Source: an uncultured Clostridia bacterium (lineage in GTDB: Bacteria; Bacillota; Clostridia; Oscillospirales; Acutalibacteraceae). Taken from it: 6,885 bases of DNA. Location: the NCBI GenBank assembly GCA_945224895.1, contig CALYNW010000052.1, forward strand, positions 1-6,885, given 5' to 3'. The position numbers were made by a program, and so were the translations under genes. Positions 5,586-6,885 of this stretch are shown piece after piece (the first letter of the stretch is position 1; every line of letters begins with the position of its first letter). Under the pieces are notes generated by a model. That model saw only the letters and a list, made by a program, of their open reading frames with translations, searched no databases and was not told where the DNA came from.

Positions 5586-6599
5586 ATGGAAAAAATCAAA
5601 GTTGGCATTATAGGTGCCGGACGTATCGGTCAGGTGCACGCCAAATCAATTACATACCATATTCCTCAGGCGGAAATTGTTGCAATTTCAGACATTTTTG
5701 TTGAAGGCGCAAAAAAGGTTGCCGCTGAGCTTGGTATACCGAATTATTATGAGGATTATCACGAAATTCTCAACAATCCTGAAATTAAGGCTGTGCTTAT
5801 CTGCTCATCAACAGATACCCACGCTGATATCGCTATAGAGGCGGCTAAGGCAGGAAAGCATATTTTCTGCGAAAAGCCTGTTGACCTTACCGTTGCTAAA
5901 ATCAAGGCAGTTATCGACGCCGTTGATAAGGCAGGAGTAAAGCTTCAAATCGGCTTTAACAGACGTTATGACCACAATTTTGCTCACATCAAGGACCTTG
6001 CCAACAAGGGCAAAATCGGTGAGCTTCAGACTATTAAAATCACTTCACGTGACCCTGAACCGCCCCCGATTTCCTACGTTAAGGTTTCAGGCGGTATCTT
6101 CCTTGATATGACTGTTCATGATTTTGATATGGCTCGTTTTATCGGCGGAGATGTTGAGGAGGTTTACGCTAATGCCGCAGTAACCGTTGACCCTGCAATC
6201 GGTGAGGCAGGCGACGTTGATACTGCACTTGTTGCTCTTAAATTCAAGAGCGGTGCAATCGGTGTTATCGACAACTGTCGTAAAGCCGCTTACGGCTATG
6301 ACCAGAGGCTTGAGGTATTCGGCAAAAACGGTCAGGCAAGCGCATCTAACGACACTCCTACTAATGTTGAGTTTATTGATGAAAACGGTGCTGTAACCGA
6401 CAAGCCTCTTTATTTCTTCCTTGAGAGATATATGCAGTCCTTTACAGACGAAATGACAGAATTCATCAACTGCGTAATTAACGATACAGATACAAAAACT
6501 ACTGTATATGACGGTCTTGAGGCTCTTCGTCTCGGTCTTGCGGCAAAGAAATCCGTTGCAGAGCACAGACCTGTTAAACTTTCGGAAATTGAGGCTTAA
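5586..6599 (+). CDS. iolG: Inositol 2-dehydrogenase, Gfo/Idh/MocA family
   Basis: This 337-residue enzyme would oxidise myo-inositol to scyllo-inosose (2-keto-myo-inositol) with NAD+, the first step of cytosolic inositol breakdown. The N-terminal Rossmann fold shows VGIIGAGRIG at 6-15, and Asp36 at the end of the second strand favours NAD+. The EKP motif at 96-98 gives Lys97, and GGIFLDMTVHDFD at 169-181 gives Asp174 and His178; these match the Lys/Asp/His catalytic set known from Bacillus subtilis IolG. Length is normal for the family. AGAGGT lies 7 bases before the ATG. The iolD gene starts 3 bases after the stop codon, which strongly supports the inositol assignment over other Gfo/Idh dehydrogenases. 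Related scyllo- or chiro-inositol dehydrogenases remain possible. Confidence 0.9.
   Translation: MEKIKVGIIGAGRIGQVHAKSITYHIPQAEIVAISDIFVEGAKKVAAELGIPNYYEDYHEILNNPEIKAVLICSSTDTHADIAIEAAKAGKHIFCEKPVDLTVAKIKAVIDAVDKAGVKLQIGFNRRYDHNFAHIKDLANKGKIGELQTIKITSRDPEPPPISYVKVSGGIFLDMTVHDFDMARFIGGDVEEVYANAAVTVDPAIGEAGDVDTALVALKFKSGAIGVIDNCRKAAYGYDQRLEVFGKNGQASASNDTPTNVEFIDENGAVTDKPLYFFLERYMQSFTDEMTEFINCVINDTDTKTTVYDGLEALRLGLAAKKSVAEHRPVKLSEIEA
6591..6594 (+). promoter_or_regulatory. iolD ribosome site inside the end of iolG
   Basis: GAGG in the last iolG codons lies 8 bases before the iolD ATG at 6603. With a gap of only three bases between the genes, the two are co-transcribed and probably translationally coupled. 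Confidence 0.6.
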
Positions 6600-6602
6600 C
6601 CT

Positions 6603-6885
6603 ATGAAACGTACAAGACTTACAATGTCACAGGCGCTTGTAAAGTTCCTTGATAATCAGTATATTGAATGTGACGGCGTGGAAACAAAATTCGTCAGCGG
6701 CATTTTCGGAATTTTCGGTCACGGCTGTGTTGTGGGCGTCGGTCAGGCTCTTGAGCAGGGCGGACACAACCTTAAATTCTATCAGGGTAAAAATGAGCAG
6801 AATATGGCTCTTGCCGCTGTTGCATATGCAAAGCAGATGGACAGAAAGGCAATTATCCCCTGCGTTTCATCAATCGGCCCCGGTG
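6603..6885 (+). CDS. iolD: 3D-(3,5/4)-trihydroxycyclohexane-1,2-dione hydrolase, N-terminal part
   Basis: The first 94 codons are present; the gene runs off the right edge (the family is usually about 620-650 residues). IolD is a thiamine-diphosphate-dependent enzyme that opens the ring of 3D-trihydroxycyclohexane-1,2-dione to 5-deoxy-glucuronate in inositol breakdown. The visible part starts [16 protein letters not shown] and has [18 protein letters not shown] (33-50) and [20 protein letters not shown] (59-78), in which Glu65 is the likely cofactor-activating glutamate of the pyrimidine-binding domain. CVSSIGPG follows at the edge. The reading frame is intact to the end. The nearness to iolG makes other thiamine-diphosphate enzymes, such as acetolactate synthase, unlikely. 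Confidence 0.93.
   Translation, partial: MKRTRLTMSQALVKFLDNQYIECDGVETKFVSGIFGIFGHGCVVGVGQALEQGGHNLKFYQGKNEQNMALAAVAYAKQMDRKAIIPCVSSIGPG

Noticed and set aside
6087..6566. 159-codon open frame on the minus strand, antisense to iolG
   Set aside because: It is fully contained in iolG, has no recognisable motifs, and iolG has all its catalytic residues and a good start.
1..6885. CRISPR arrays, insertion sequences, tRNA or rRNA genes, riboswitches
   Set aside because: No regular repeats, transposase-like proteins, tRNA-like folds or long conserved leaders were seen; nearly all the DNA is accounted for by seven genes.

Overview
The window looks like chromosomal DNA of a low-to-moderate GC Firmicute, most likely a gut-type Clostridia (Ruminococcaceae/Oscillospiraceae-like). 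The reasons are strong AGGAGG-type ribosome binding sites, AT-rich intergenic DNA with sigma-A-like promoters, a TSCPD-type 4-Cys small protein, a Gram-positive-style signal peptidase I, and a GPH-type sugar transporter next to inositol genes. The taxonomic call is inference; no rRNA or other marker gene is present.

The layout is two divergent transcription units separated by a short AT-rich regulatory region at about 5394-5585. Leftward (minus strand) run five closely spaced genes: a TSCPD-domain 4-Cys protein (5393-5136), a large clan GH-D (GH36-like) alpha-galactosidase-type glycosidase with an extra C-terminal beta domain (5077-2735), a signal peptidase I carrying an N-terminal zinc ribbon (2732-1941), a GPH/MelB-family sugar:cation symporter (1893-400), and a MIF-family tautomerase (376-41). 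A hairpin at the left window edge probably terminates the unit. Rightward (plus strand) run iolG (inositol 2-dehydrogenase, 5586-6599) and the start of iolD (6603 to the window end), an ordinary myo-inositol catabolic pair that probably continues past the edge.

The two arms may cooperate. The symporter would import a glycoside, the cytosolic glycosidase (no signal peptide) would cleave it, and IolG/IolD would degrade inositol. An alpha-galactoside of inositol such as galactinol would link both arms, but this is a hypothesis only. The signal peptidase, the tautomerase and the TSCPD protein have no obvious place in sugar breakdown and are the unexpected members of the leftward unit. Nothing in the window resembles a mobile element, CRISPR array, tRNA or rRNA. 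No clearly novel system is visible; the main points of interest are the unusual operon content and several architectural and residue-level oddities.
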